A DNA stretch of 64,000 nt from an uncultured Bermanella sp. (GTDB lineage Bacteria > Pseudomonadota > Gammaproteobacteria > Pseudomonadales > Oceanobacteraceae): positions 1 through 64,000 of the forward strand of contig CAJXRF010000002.1 in the NCBI GenBank assembly GCA_913058575.1, in the 5' to 3' direction. Position numbers and translations under genes: made by a program. Positions 51,619 through 60,847 of the stretch are shown here, one piece after another. Within the stretch, counting starts at the first letter, position 1; each line of letters starts with the position of its first letter. Below the pieces are notes generated by a model. That model was not told the origin of the DNA and made no database searches. It saw nothing but the letters and a program-made list of their open reading frames with translations.

Positions 51619-54234
51619 TTAGGCGCTCGTTTCTTTTGGTCTTTCAAAAAACGATAGCCTGCCCTTTTTATTAGATAACTCCACCGTCTCTCCAAAACTA
51701 AAACCATATTGCTCGGCACGCTTTAGTATTTTGTCGTTACGAGAATCCGGCTCACCCACTATTCTCAAATGTTCATCATGGGAAAATATAAATCCCTGAA
51801 TAACAGAGTAGAGTTTGGTGGCAAAGCCTTTAATACGAATATTTGATGGGCCCACAAAAACATGAAAACCAATATCACCCTTTAACACCTCATATTTAGT
51901 GCCAATCTCTTCATGGCGAGGGTCATACAATTGAAAGAAACAAATCGGTGCGCCATCCAGTCTAATCATATAAGTATTTTGATGTCTTTGAGCATCAATG
52001 TACTCATACACGAGCTCAACATCCTTTTTCTCATAATCTGTCATTCCCCAAAATTTCGCACGACCTTGAGTGACCCATTCATGAATGAGAGCAACATCAT
52101 TTTCTAGATTCAAACCATCAATTGATATTTCACCAAGCCCTTTAACAGCATTTTTTTGTGGAGCAGGCTTGCTTTTCTCAATCTTTCGAGTTTCTTCCAG
52201 TGTCAATTTATTCCACTCTGTGACAATGGGTACAAGCTCACCTCGTCGCCAATATTCAAACTGATCGGAAAAGTGTTGATTATCAGGATCACCCGAGGCA
52301 CCAAATTGTGAAACCCACAGACTCTTACCCAGATCACATATATCCCAAACATAACGAGCTACGGGGGCTCTCCAACAGCTGTGAGTGATACCAGGAAGAC
52401 TATAAGATGAAAGAACACAATCGTGATCACCGCCAATACCTTGCCAAATCTTAATGTCATCACCAGATAACGTCGTCCAAGGTGTGATGGTATGAAGATC
52501 TCCCCAGGGGACAGTTAAATCATCTTGTTGTGATAATTCTATGAGTGATTCTCTAGCAATGGCCTTTATTTCAATGCCAGAAATACCTTTAATAAGAATA
52601 TTATCTAGTGCAAAAGCAATTCTAGATTTAAGGCATAACCACGGCGTAAATAAACTTGAGTATTTATTTTCAGTTAAAATTCCAGCAAGGCTTTTCAACT
52701 CGGGAGCTTCATAAATTCTATTAACAATTAAAGCCCTTAATTTAGAAAAAATCGCAGGTTCAGTACTTCCTGCTTCCATATGAAAGTCCCAGTTAACTAA
52801 CCTATTCACCAATACTAAAGCAGCTTCAGGAAGGTCTTTTTGGTCTCTCAATAAATCAATTATAATATGTGCGCTGGCAAGATAGCTGTCAGTATGGATG
52901 CTCTCCATATCTTTAGCTGACCAGTTATTTTTCGAGTTGATGATTTCCTTAATGCGATTGGTACGGTGAGCAGCAGAAAAATCATTGCCCATTTTTGCTG
53001 CCAAACCTCGCTGATTTGCCATAACGGCAACACTTTTTTCATCATTCGAGGAATCACCTTTTATGGTGTCAGTCCAATCTGTATTGGCATCCCAGGCGGG
53101 CACCACCCTGTTAAAGTTATTCTTAGGTCGATCAGGAACCAAACCCACTACCTTATGACAGTAACCCCCTTTTTGATCTGAAGCTTGCAACACATTGACT
53201 GGCTCTACCCAAGGCTCAAAGGCTTGCTCCACATCTTCTACCGATTTTGCATGCAGTAAACCCATTAAACTGTCGAAGCCAGATTTAAAAAACTCTCGGG
53301 TAGGAAGACGAATACTAATGGCTAGGTTTTCACCGTTGGCTTCTATAATTACCGGGCCACGCTTAGTTTCCAACACATTAATTTCAACCGGCTCTTCATC
53401 GCGTACCTCGATAATTTCGATGGTGGCTTCAACTTCTTCTGGCCCATCAGGTCCTTCACAAAAATAGGTCTCTTCTTTACAAGTGATTTTTTCAAAATAT
53501 AAATCTTGATAATTGGCCATGGCGTTAGTGATAGACCAAGCGACCTTTCCGGTATGCCCAAAGTGTGCGATACCCGGAATACCCGGCACGGCAAAGCCCA
53601 CCACATCATATTCATCACAAGACAAACGCACTTGCTGGTAACAGCTTGGTAGTTCCACAACACGATGAGGGTCTCCTGCTTGTAAAGGTGAGCCTGATTC
53701 GGTTTGACTACCGGGAATATACCAGCCATTGCTATTGGCACTGGTAAAATCCTCCGACGAGAAACAATCTAGATAGTCTTCTCCTAGTCTATTTATCAGT
53801 TCTTCTTTCCAAAGTTTACTGGCGAAGCCACCCATTAATATGTGGGTTGAAAACCAAACACTGATAGGCGTCCAAGGCTCCCATGGTTGAGCGCTGATAC
53901 CATGTTCATCAAATGCACTGGCTTTGCATTTTCCCACAGCGCCATTAATGCCTTTTACAAATGACAGAACCCAATGTCGTGTTTTAGGGTTCAAATTCTG
54001 ATAGCAGATTCGGGCTGTCTCATCAATTTTTGTTCTTCTGGCGAACTTATCCCATTCAAGGTGTTCACGCCCTAAAAATGAGGCGCTGGTGCCTTTGGCT
54101 CTCTGCCTATCCACCTCAATTTGCCAACCGCGATCTAGGGCGACGTTGTAACCTTGCGCATAAGCTAATTCAGTTTCAGAATCTGCTTTTAAATGGGGGA
54201 TACCCCATGTATCTCGATAGGTGCTAAATGGCAT
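51619..54234 (-). CDS. Penicillin acylase (Ntn-hydrolase) fused to a siderophore-type GNAT acyltransferase
   Basis: Residues ~1-690 resemble penicillin G acylase family hydrolases: TWGIPHLKADSETELAYAQGY at the start, then ANSNGWYIPGSQTESGSPLQAGDPH, where Ser168 would be the autoproteolytic N-terminal nucleophile, then GIPGIAHFGHTGKVAWSITN. Residues ~701-871 are an Acetyltransf_8/IucB-like domain: IHEWVTQGRAKFWGM, DIGFHVFVGP, IVGEPDSRNDK. No signal peptide is seen, whereas PvdQ and other acylases are periplasmic. The residue before Ser168 is Asn, not the usual Gly. ATG 54234 has AGGGG seven bases upstream and beats the ATG at 54240. It follows the receptor and PepSY genes. Deacylation plus re-acylation of a siderophore or precursor is inference. 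Confidence 0.85.
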   Translation of the reverse strand: MPFSTYRDTWGIPHLKADSETELAYAQGYNVALDRGWQIEVDRQRAKGTSASFLGREHLEWDKFARRTKIDETARICYQNLNPKTRHWVLSFVKGINGAVGKCKASAFDEHGISAQPWEPWTPISVWFSTHILMGGFASKLWKEELINRLGEDYLDCFSSEDFTSANSNGWYIPGSQTESGSPLQAGDPHRVVELPSCYQQVRLSCDEYDVVGFAVPGIPGIAHFGHTGKVAWSITNAMANYQDLYFEKITCKEETYFCEGPDGPEEVEATIEIIEVRDEEPVEINVLETKRGPVIIEANGENLAISIRLPTREFFKSGFDSLMGLLHAKSVEDVEQAFEPWVEPVNVLQASDQKGGYCHKVVGLVPDRPKNNFNRVVPAWDANTDWTDTIKGDSSNDEKSVAVMANQRGLAAKMGNDFSAAHRTNRIKEIINSKNNWSAKDMESIHTDSYLASAHIIIDLLRDQKDLPEAALVLVNRLVNWDFHMEAGSTEPAIFSKLRALIVNRIYEAPELKSLAGILTENKYSSLFTPWLCLKSRIAFALDNILIKGISGIEIKAIARESLIELSQQDDLTVPWGDLHTITPWTTLSGDDIKIWQGIGGDHDCVLSSYSLPGITHSCWRAPVARYVWDICDLGKSLWVSQFGASGDPDNQHFSDQFEYWRRGELVPIVTEWNKLTLEETRKIEKSKPAPQKNAVKGLGEISIDGLNLENDVALIHEWVTQGRAKFWGMTDYEKKDVELVYEYIDAQRHQNTYMIRLDGAPICFFQLYDPRHEEIGTKYEVLKGDIGFHVFVGPSNIRIKGFATKLYSVIQGFIFSHDEHLRIVGEPDSRNDKILKRAEQYGFSFGETVELSNKKGRLSFFERPKETSA

Positions 54235-54353
54235 GGTCATTCCCCTTTTTATCAGTAAACATAGTATCTAGGCCGTTTGATATTTTTGTAATTTCAATCT
54301 ATTGCTCTAATTGGGCATTAGAGTTTCTGTCTTTATTCAATTCTCTTAACTAA

Positions 54354-55520
54354 CTATCCAGTCACCTGAATGGCTTCTTCCAAATCTACGGGATCGGTTA
54401 ATTTTGATTCTTCAAATATTTGTAAGCGCCGGCGCTTAGCCTGTTTCTTTTCGCGCCTAACCCACCACATGTAAACACCTGTAACACTCAAAATAAGTGG
54501 CATCAAACCCACAAGGCACCAAACAATACGGACAAATAGCCCTCCAAATAAACCAAAGTGTAACGGCCTGAAGGAATCTAGAAATGCATTTAAAAATGAA
54601 GCGTTGCGAATGTCATAATCTGAAATAAACTCGCCACTTTGTCGATTGAAACTCACAGTACTGGCATATTCACTGTTTAACGGATTACCAGTTTTTACAT
54701 CACCATAAAGGGTAAACTGTAATCCATCTTCATACGGGAAGGTTATATAAGTAGTTTTAAAATTAACTAATTTATTCTGTGCCTGAACCATTAAGGCATC
54801 GATAGAGATCTCATCATTGTATAAACGCTCCTTCATGACAAAGTGCATTTCTTTCTGTTTATGTTCTTGTTCATGTTCTAACTCGTGAAGATAGTGAGTA
54901 ATATTCCAATAACCGCCGGTAATGCCAAAAATTAAAAATACCGGTGCACTTAAAAATCCCACCTGTTTATGAAAATCACTAAAAAACAATATACGCCTCG
55001 CTTTCCAGCGTACTCTAAATAGGGTTTTCCAGAATTTCTTGTATATCATTAAACCTGTCACACCCAACACTATTAAAAACAATGAAAAAAGTGTGGTAAT
55101 GAGTAAGCCGGTATCATCTAACAAAAAAGCCACATGTAGTTCTAGCAGCCAATCGGTGAGATAATCATCTTTTAGCGCAGGCTCTGATAATATATCGCCG
55201 TTATAACCATTCAGATAAATATGCTTCCAAGTATCCGTACCCTTCTCCATTAGATAAACCACATCGCTTCGCTGGGTGTTTTGAAACAATACCCAGCCAA
55301 CAATTTCTCTATTGGTAAATTGATCATTTACCTTGTCCTTTAACACATCCATGGACAATCGTTTCTCTTCCTCATTCACTGTTACCATATGTGGGCGAAT
55401 AAGGTTTTCAAACTCGTACTTAAAAGTCAGGAGACTGCCGGTTAAGCATATAACCAACAAAGGAATAAAGGCCACCAGCCCCACCCAGCCATGTATTTTG
55501 AATAGGTTTTTATTGTTCAT
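54354..55520 (-). CDS. PepSY-domain iron-regulated inner-membrane protein
   Basis: The 388-residue protein has four membrane helices in the PepSY-associated layout. The N-terminal helix reads HGWVGLVAFIPLLVICLTGSLLTF. It is followed by a periplasmic PepSY region, a pair of helices (LLITTLFSLFLIVLGVTGLMIY and FHKQVGFLSAPVFLIFGITGGYWN), a second periplasmic region and a final helix ending in VTGVYMWWVRREKKQ. Relatives (PiuB, FhuF-like reductase partners) are linked to reduction of ferric siderophores at the inner membrane, as in the FoxB/FsvA types. It lies 80 bases after the receptor gene on the same strand. Confidence 0.88.
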   Translation of the reverse strand: MNNKNLFKIHGWVGLVAFIPLLVICLTGSLLTFKYEFENLIRPHMVTVNEEEKRLSMDVLKDKVNDQFTNREIVGWVLFQNTQRSDVVYLMEKGTDTWKHIYLNGYNGDILSEPALKDDYLTDWLLELHVAFLLDDTGLLITTLFSLFLIVLGVTGLMIYKKFWKTLFRVRWKARRILFFSDFHKQVGFLSAPVFLIFGITGGYWNITHYLHELEHEQEHKQKEMHFVMKERLYNDEISIDALMVQAQNKLVNFKTTYITFPYEDGLQFTLYGDVKTGNPLNSEYASTVSFNRQSGEFISDYDIRNASFLNAFLDSFRPLHFGLFGGLFVRIVWCLVGLMPLILSVTGVYMWWVRREKKQAKRRRLQIFEESKLTDPVDLEEAIQVTG

Positions 55521-55546
55521 GATAGATATACTTTGAATAAATAATA

Positions 55547-55574
55547 AAGGCCATCAACAATAATTAATGGCCTT
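55547..55574 (-). terminator. Terminator-like hairpin after the receptor gene
   Basis: On the minus strand AAGGCCAT (55574-55567) and ATGGCCTT (55554-55547) pair perfectly, followed by an AT-rich TATTATTTATT. It may attenuate transcription between the abundant receptor and the PepSY gene. Confidence 0.7.
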
Positions 55575-55600
55575 GAAGGGGTTTTAACTAAAGAAACTAG

Positions 55601-57733
55601 TTAGAAGTTGTACTCTACATTCGCTTCAACTACTCGTTCAGCACCAAACCAGCAGTTATTTTCATCGTAGCAAGTAACGTATTCTTCATTAAGCAGGTTA
55701 TTCACTGACATACCTACTTTAATACCACGGGCCTGCGTACTTAACCGCCCTAAATCATAGGAAGCTGCAAGATCAACTAGCGTATAATCAGGAAGCGTAT
55801 CTGTGTTTAATGCATCCATTTGAGTTTCACCGGTATAACGCACACCTAATCCAATTCCAACCCCAGACAATGGCCCTGTATACACATCATAATTACTCCA
55901 AAATGAAGCGCTATTATCCGCAATGTAAATAGGCGTCTTACCCTCTAATCCGCTATTATCTTTGGTTACTTCCATGTCCATGTAAGTATAATTGAATAAT
56001 ACGGTTATGTTATTACTAGGATAAGAAGCTACTTCCAGTTCAATGCCTTTTGACTGTACTTCACCTGTTTGAATTTTGTCGTAAGCCGTTCCATCAGGAT
56101 CTCGAGTAGTGTCATTTTCTTTTATTATCTGAAATGCAGACACACTAGCGGAATGCTTTTCATCAACGGAAAGAAACTTTAAACCTGCCTCCCACTGATG
56201 AGACGTAGCAGCATCGAATTCATTGCCTTCTTTATCGCTACCCAATACAGGTTCAAAACTTTCAGAATAACTCATGAATGGTGATATTCCATTACCTAGG
56301 TTATATAGGGCAGCCAGACGACCCGAAAAATTTTCATGATCAATTTCTGTATCTACTTTAGTACTGTACTTTATTCCTTTTTCAGTCTGACGATATGTGT
56401 CGTAACGCCCCCCTCCTATAATAACTAAATTATTGATTCGCATTTGATCTTGAACATAAACTCCCAATTGCTCTTTGTGAATGTCAAAATCACTACTATA
56501 GCCAGACGCTACAAAATCCAATTCATCAGGATTAATTAAATAGTTATCCGGGTTAAACAAATCAATAGATTGGGTCACCGCGTCTTCGTACTCAATTCCT
56601 GAATTTAAGTTTAGGTAATCCAATCCAAATAGAACATTGTGCTCAACTGGCCCGGTCACGATTAACCCAGAAACCTGATTATCAATGGTCACACCTTCTG
56701 AGGTTTCATCTGTTAGGTAAGCTCGACGCGCCAAGGTTCGCTCATCTTCAGCCAGCCCAACACTATAAGTATTTTCTTGATAGGCAGTGGCATTCATGTA
56801 ACGGGCATTATGTAAAAGCGACCAATTGTCATTAAAACTGTGATTCACTTTATAGCCATACAAAGCCACATCACGCTCATAGGTATTCCAATTGGCATCA
56901 CCTGCGTAAAAGTCTGAATCAAGATCGCCATTAAGGTTTTTAAGCACAGTACCTTTCGCTGGCAGACTATTGTAAATCCCTGCCGACGGATCTTTTTGAT
57001 AAAGAATATTAAAGTTAACTAAAGTGTCATCAGATACCTGCCAGTCTACCGTGGGGGCCACTAAATACCTTTCCTCCTCAGAGGTAACCGCTTGGCCGTC
57101 TTTTTTACGGGCCAGCGTCACCAAGTTATAAGAGAGGTCTCCGTAGGCTAATTGCCCACCACTTTTAGCACTAACCTCTTTAAGATTTTGACTACCAGAA
57201 CTGACGTTAACGTTGGTATATTCATCCTCACTGGGCGTAGGCGCAATTAAGTTCACCATCCCACCTGGTGGCATAGCTCCATAAAGTACCGATGTAGGCC
57301 CTTTAAACACTTCAACTTGCTCTATGGCCACCGCATCTATTTGAGGTTGTAAATTCCAATCATTAAACAAAAGCTGTAAACCATCGTAGGAATTTTGCCC
57401 ATTTTCAAAACCTCGAACTGTAAATTGATCAATCCGAGTCACCGCTCCACCACGCAGCTCGGCGCCTACCCCCGGCACATACCTTAACGCCTCATTAATA
57501 GAATCGGCCCCTCGCATATCTAGGTTTTCACGATTGATAACTGAATAGCCCTGAGGAGTTTCTTCAGACGTTAATAATGATTTAGTAGCGGTATTGCGAT
57601 AGCTATCCCCAGATATCACAATTTTTTCTAACTTCTTAGTCAATTCACCTTGGTCAATCACCTCACCCAATACTAAGTGTGATGAGCATAAAGCTCCAAT
57701 AGTCACTGCGAGTAGGCTTTTTCTAAATTTCAT
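55601..57733 (-). CDS. TonB-dependent siderophore receptor
   Basis: The 710-residue outer-membrane receptor starts with a signal peptide (MKFRKSLLAVTIGALCSSHLVLG), then a TonB-box-like LEKIVISGDSY, the plug domain (SINEALRYVPGVGAELRGG, VEVFKGPTSVLYGAMPPGGMVNLI) and a 22-strand barrel ending in an aromatic residue (EANVEYNF). It resembles ferric-hydroxamate receptors (FoxA/FhuE/DesA-type uptake) in its plug, though the ligand cannot be read directly. The frame opens 22 codons earlier, but the ATG at 57733 has AGGGGG four bases upstream and precedes the signal peptide. It is controlled by the Fur box at 57807-57825. Confidence 0.93.
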   Translation of the reverse strand: MKFRKSLLAVTIGALCSSHLVLGEVIDQGELTKKLEKIVISGDSYRNTATKSLLTSEETPQGYSVINRENLDMRGADSINEALRYVPGVGAELRGGAVTRIDQFTVRGFENGQNSYDGLQLLFNDWNLQPQIDAVAIEQVEVFKGPTSVLYGAMPPGGMVNLIAPTPSEDEYTNVNVSSGSQNLKEVSAKSGGQLAYGDLSYNLVTLARKKDGQAVTSEEERYLVAPTVDWQVSDDTLVNFNILYQKDPSAGIYNSLPAKGTVLKNLNGDLDSDFYAGDANWNTYERDVALYGYKVNHSFNDNWSLLHNARYMNATAYQENTYSVGLAEDERTLARRAYLTDETSEGVTIDNQVSGLIVTGPVEHNVLFGLDYLNLNSGIEYEDAVTQSIDLFNPDNYLINPDELDFVASGYSSDFDIHKEQLGVYVQDQMRINNLVIIGGGRYDTYRQTEKGIKYSTKVDTEIDHENFSGRLAALYNLGNGISPFMSYSESFEPVLGSDKEGNEFDAATSHQWEAGLKFLSVDEKHSASVSAFQIIKENDTTRDPDGTAYDKIQTGEVQSKGIELEVASYPSNNITVLFNYTYMDMEVTKDNSGLEGKTPIYIADNSASFWSNYDVYTGPLSGVGIGLGVRYTGETQMDALNTDTLPDYTLVDLAASYDLGRLSTQARGIKVGMSVNNLLNEEYVTCYDENNCWFGAERVVEANVEYNF

Positions 57734-57798
57734 ACATCCCCCTAAGTTTTTTACATCGTTCTCATTATGCACAGCATAGTAATGATTAAATTTTTCCA

Positions 57799-57833
57799 TT
57801 GCAAATGTTAATTATTATCATTAGCATTCACAA
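57799..57833. promoter_or_regulatory. Overlapping divergent promoters with one Fur box
   Basis: The Fur box GTTAATTATTATCATTAGC (57807-57825) matches 16 of 19 consensus positions. Leftward: -35 TTGTGA (57833-57828), 17-base spacer, -10 TAACAT (57810-57805), for the receptor. Rightward: -35 TTGCAA (57799-57804), 17-base spacer, -10 TAGCAT (57822-57827), for the biosynthesis operon. Both cores interlock with the Fur box, so one Fur dimer pair could shut both directions. Confidence 0.75.
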
Positions 57834-57890
57834 AATAATAAGAGGGCCAAGTGCGCCCCAAAAAAATTACTCACAGTTAAGGGGAATCCC

Positions 57891-59483
57891 ATGGGCAGCA
57901 TGGAAGTTTTAGAATATTTAGATTTTCACACCAGCAAGCACAGTCATAACAACGAAGAACATAACTTCATTTTTAATGAAGACAATCTGCAGGAATATGA
58001 AGCCAGCATTTTAAGTGGCCTAGAGCTAATTCAAACTAGCATCGCCAATAATGAAAAGCCTTTTACAGGCATACTGCCTCACGAACTGGCATTAGAATTT
58101 GAACATGTGGACCTAAACGCGCCGTTAAATGATGTTGCCTCAGCCCTTGAAGAGGTGAACAAACTTTATTTGAAAGACGCAGTGTATTTTCATAATAAAA
58201 AATACCTTGCCCATTTAAATTGCCCTGTTGTTTACCCAGCTATACTCGCCGAACTCATTTTAACCTCCATTAATTCATCCCTAGATACTTGGGATCAAAG
58301 TGCTGGTGGCACATTAATAGAACAAAAGATAATCGATTGGAGTTGCCAGCAACTTGAAATGGGCGAAATGGCCGATGGTATTTTTACGTCTGGCGGTTCT
58401 CAATCCAACCTCATGGCGCTGCTTTTGGCACGTGATCATTACTGCGAAACTCACTTAGATAATCATTCCATTAAACTGAATGGTCTACCTGAACAGGCCA
58501 CTAAATTTAGAATATTTACGTCAGAAATGAGCCATTTTAGCGTTCAAAAATCAGCTGCCTTACTGGGTTTAGGTTACAACTCGGTGGTGACCGTTGATTG
58601 TGACCACAAATTTAAAATGAAACCTGAGGCATTAAAAAAAGCCATTAAGCGAGCTAAAAATAATGGCTACATCCCCATTGCGGTGATTGCCACCGCTGGT
58701 ACCACGGATTTTGGCAGCATCGATCCTCTGCACCAAATCGCAGATATATGCCAACAAGAGAATTTATGGATGCATGCTGACGCCGCATACGGCTGCGGTT
58801 TAGTGGCTTCTAACACACGCCGCCATTTGTTATCTGGGATTGAACGGGCTAATTCGGTAACACTGGATTATCACAAATCTTTTTTCCAACCGGTCAGTTC
58901 AAGTGCTTTTCTTGTTAAAAATAAACAACATTTACACTACGTTACCCATCACGCTGAATATTTAAACCCACTTAGCGCTCAGCAAGAAGGCACTCCAAAT
59001 CTTGTATGCAAAAGCTTACAAACCACTCGCCGCTTTGATGCTTTAAAATTATGGTTAACTTTACGTATTATGGGGCTAGAAAAAATTGGCAAGGTGTTTG
59101 ACCAAGTATGTGCGCTAGCCCGCTCCAGCCATGTACTGTTTTCTCTAGACCCTGACATCGATGTCATTCATCAACCCGAATTAAGCACCCTAGTGTTCCG
59201 CTTTAATCCTTCTTACCCAGAGTTAGATGGGCTTACCATCACCGATGGTTTAATCGATGAAAGCAATCAATACATACGTAAAACCATATTCCGTTCTGGT
59301 GAAGCGGTGATCGCTGGCACCAAAGTTTATGGGCACTCTTATTTAAAATTCACGCTTCTTAACCCACAAACCAGTCTCACCGATATTCAGGAAGTGCTCA
59401 AAATTATTAAGCACCATGGCCTAGAGTACCTAAAGATTCAAAGTGCCAAACACACTCAAGAGATGCTGGAAGGAACACAATAA
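57891..59483 (+). CDS. PLP-dependent decarboxylase of the siderophore operon (DesA-like)
   Basis: The 530-residue group II decarboxylase has the PLP motifs DGIFTSGGSQSNL (about 163-175), HADAAYGCG (295-303) and Lys329 in TLDYHKSFF. In the desferrioxamine, bisucaberin and putrebactin pathways this enzyme turns lysine into cadaverine or ornithine into putrescine; the related DABA decarboxylases are less likely here given the downstream N-hydroxylase and NIS fusion. AAGGGGA lies seven bases before the ATG. Its stop overlaps the start of the monooxygenase gene, so they are translationally coupled. Confidence 0.9.
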   Translation: MGSMEVLEYLDFHTSKHSHNNEEHNFIFNEDNLQEYEASILSGLELIQTSIANNEKPFTGILPHELALEFEHVDLNAPLNDVASALEEVNKLYLKDAVYFHNKKYLAHLNCPVVYPAILAELILTSINSSLDTWDQSAGGTLIEQKIIDWSCQQLEMGEMADGIFTSGGSQSNLMALLLARDHYCETHLDNHSIKLNGLPEQATKFRIFTSEMSHFSVQKSAALLGLGYNSVVTVDCDHKFKMKPEALKKAIKRAKNNGYIPIAVIATAGTTDFGSIDPLHQIADICQQENLWMHADAAYGCGLVASNTRRHLLSGIERANSVTLDYHKSFFQPVSSSAFLVKNKQHLHYVTHHAEYLNPLSAQQEGTPNLVCKSLQTTRRFDALKLWLTLRIMGLEKIGKVFDQVCALARSSHVLFSLDPDIDVIHQPELSTLVFRFNPSYPELDGLTITDGLIDESNQYIRKTIFRSGEAVIAGTKVYGHSYLKFTLLNPQTSLTDIQEVLKIIKHHGLEYLKIQSAKHTQEMLEGTQ

Positions 59484-60847
59484 TGTCAAATACTGTTTAT
59501 GATTTTATCGCCGTTGGTCTGGGTCCATTCAACTTAAGTCTTGCCTGCTTAACCGACAATATTGAAGACTTGAATGGGCTAGTACTGGAGCAAAAAGAGC
59601 AATTTAATTGGCACCCAGGCATGATGCTTGAAAGCGTTCACTTACAGACGCCTTTCATGTCTGATTTGGTGACTCTGGCTGATCCTAGTCATCCCTTAAG
59701 CTTTTTAAATTACATTAAAAAGCAAGGACGTCTGTACTCATTTTACATTCGTGAAAGTTTTTATCTCATGCGCAGTGAATATAACCAATACTGCCAATGG
59801 GCTTGCGAACAGGTAAGCAATATTCGCTTTAATCACCGTGTGAGCGAAATTCATTTTGATGAAAATAAGCAATTATATCGGGTAATTTACCAGGCAACAC
59901 AAAACGAAACTAACGGCTCTCACGAAGTGTATTGTAAAAAGCTCATTTTAGGCACCGGCCCAGCCCCACATGTACCTGAATTCTGTAAAGATTTAGGCGA
60001 TACGATTTTACACTCTTCCGATTACCTTAATAAAAAGGCACAACTTCAAAAGCAAGATAGCATTACAATTATAGGTGGGGGTCAAAGTGCCGCTGAAATT
60101 TATTACGACTTATTGCAAGAGATCGAGATACACGATTACCAATTAAACTGGGTCACTCGCTCACCTCGCTTTTTCCCATTGGAATACAGCAAACTCACTC
60201 TAGAGATGACGTCACCTGAGTACGTGGATTATTTCTATGACCTACCGAGTGCACAAAAAGACGCATTGATTTCACAACAGCAAAACCTTTATAAGGGTAT
60301 TAATGCTTCCTTGATTAATGACATTTATGATTTGCTGTATGTCAAACGCCTAGACAATGATTTTGAAACCAATATTTTCAGCAACAGCGCCCTAACCGAT
60401 GTGAATAAAAGTGATAATGGAAATTTAAATTTGTCCTTTTTCCAGCAAGAGCAACAACAGGGATATTCATTAAGCACACAGGCCATGGTTTTGGCCACTG
60501 GCTATTCAAGCAAGATCCCCGACTTTTTATTACCGATTTCTGAGCGCTTAAAGTGGGATAACAAGGGCCGTTTTGACGTAAATAGAAATTACAGTATTGA
60601 TAAAAATGGCAATGAAATTTTTGTTCAAAATGCTGAATTGCATAGTCATGGTTTTGTCACACCCGACTTAGGCATGGCTTGCTACCGAAACAGTTGCATT
60701 ATTCGTAATTTATTAGGGTATGAGTACTACCCCATTGAAAAGCGCATTGCCTTTCAACAGTTTTCCGCACCCATTAAGGAAACCCAAGGAAAAGTTAACG
60801 CTATTAGTAAGCAGGCTTACACTCCCATAACGGAGCCTGCCATCTGA
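59483..60847 (+). CDS. FAD/NADPH diamine (lysine/ornithine-type) N-hydroxylase
   Basis: The 454-residue flavoprotein has the N-hydroxylating monooxygenase fold (IucD/PvdA/AlcA/DesB): FAD motif VGLGPFNLSLACL (12-24), NADPH motif ITIIGGGQSAAEIYYDLL (about 193-210) and ATGYSSKIP near residue 336. It should add a hydroxyl to the free amine of cadaverine or putrescine, the first committed step to the hydroxamate. Start and stop codons overlap the neighbouring genes by one base each, so the operon is tightly coupled. The exact substrate cannot be settled by sequence. Confidence 0.92.
   Translation: MSNTVYDFIAVGLGPFNLSLACLTDNIEDLNGLVLEQKEQFNWHPGMMLESVHLQTPFMSDLVTLADPSHPLSFLNYIKKQGRLYSFYIRESFYLMRSEYNQYCQWACEQVSNIRFNHRVSEIHFDENKQLYRVIYQATQNETNGSHEVYCKKLILGTGPAPHVPEFCKDLGDTILHSSDYLNKKAQLQKQDSITIIGGGQSAAEIYYDLLQEIEIHDYQLNWVTRSPRFFPLEYSKLTLEMTSPEYVDYFYDLPSAQKDALISQQQNLYKGINASLINDIYDLLYVKRLDNDFETNIFSNSALTDVNKSDNGNLNLSFFQQEQQQGYSLSTQAMVLATGYSSKIPDFLLPISERLKWDNKGRFDVNRNYSIDKNGNEIFVQNAELHSHGFVTPDLGMACYRNSCIIRNLLGYEYYPIEKRIAFQQFSAPIKETQGKVNAISKQAYTPITEPAI

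Noticed and set aside
51619-54234. The acylase-acyltransferase chain as an assembly error joining two genes
   Set aside because: The frame is continuous, codon use looks uniform, and the linker carries no start codon with ribosome site at the domain border. A single-gene fusion is more likely, though resequencing would settle it.
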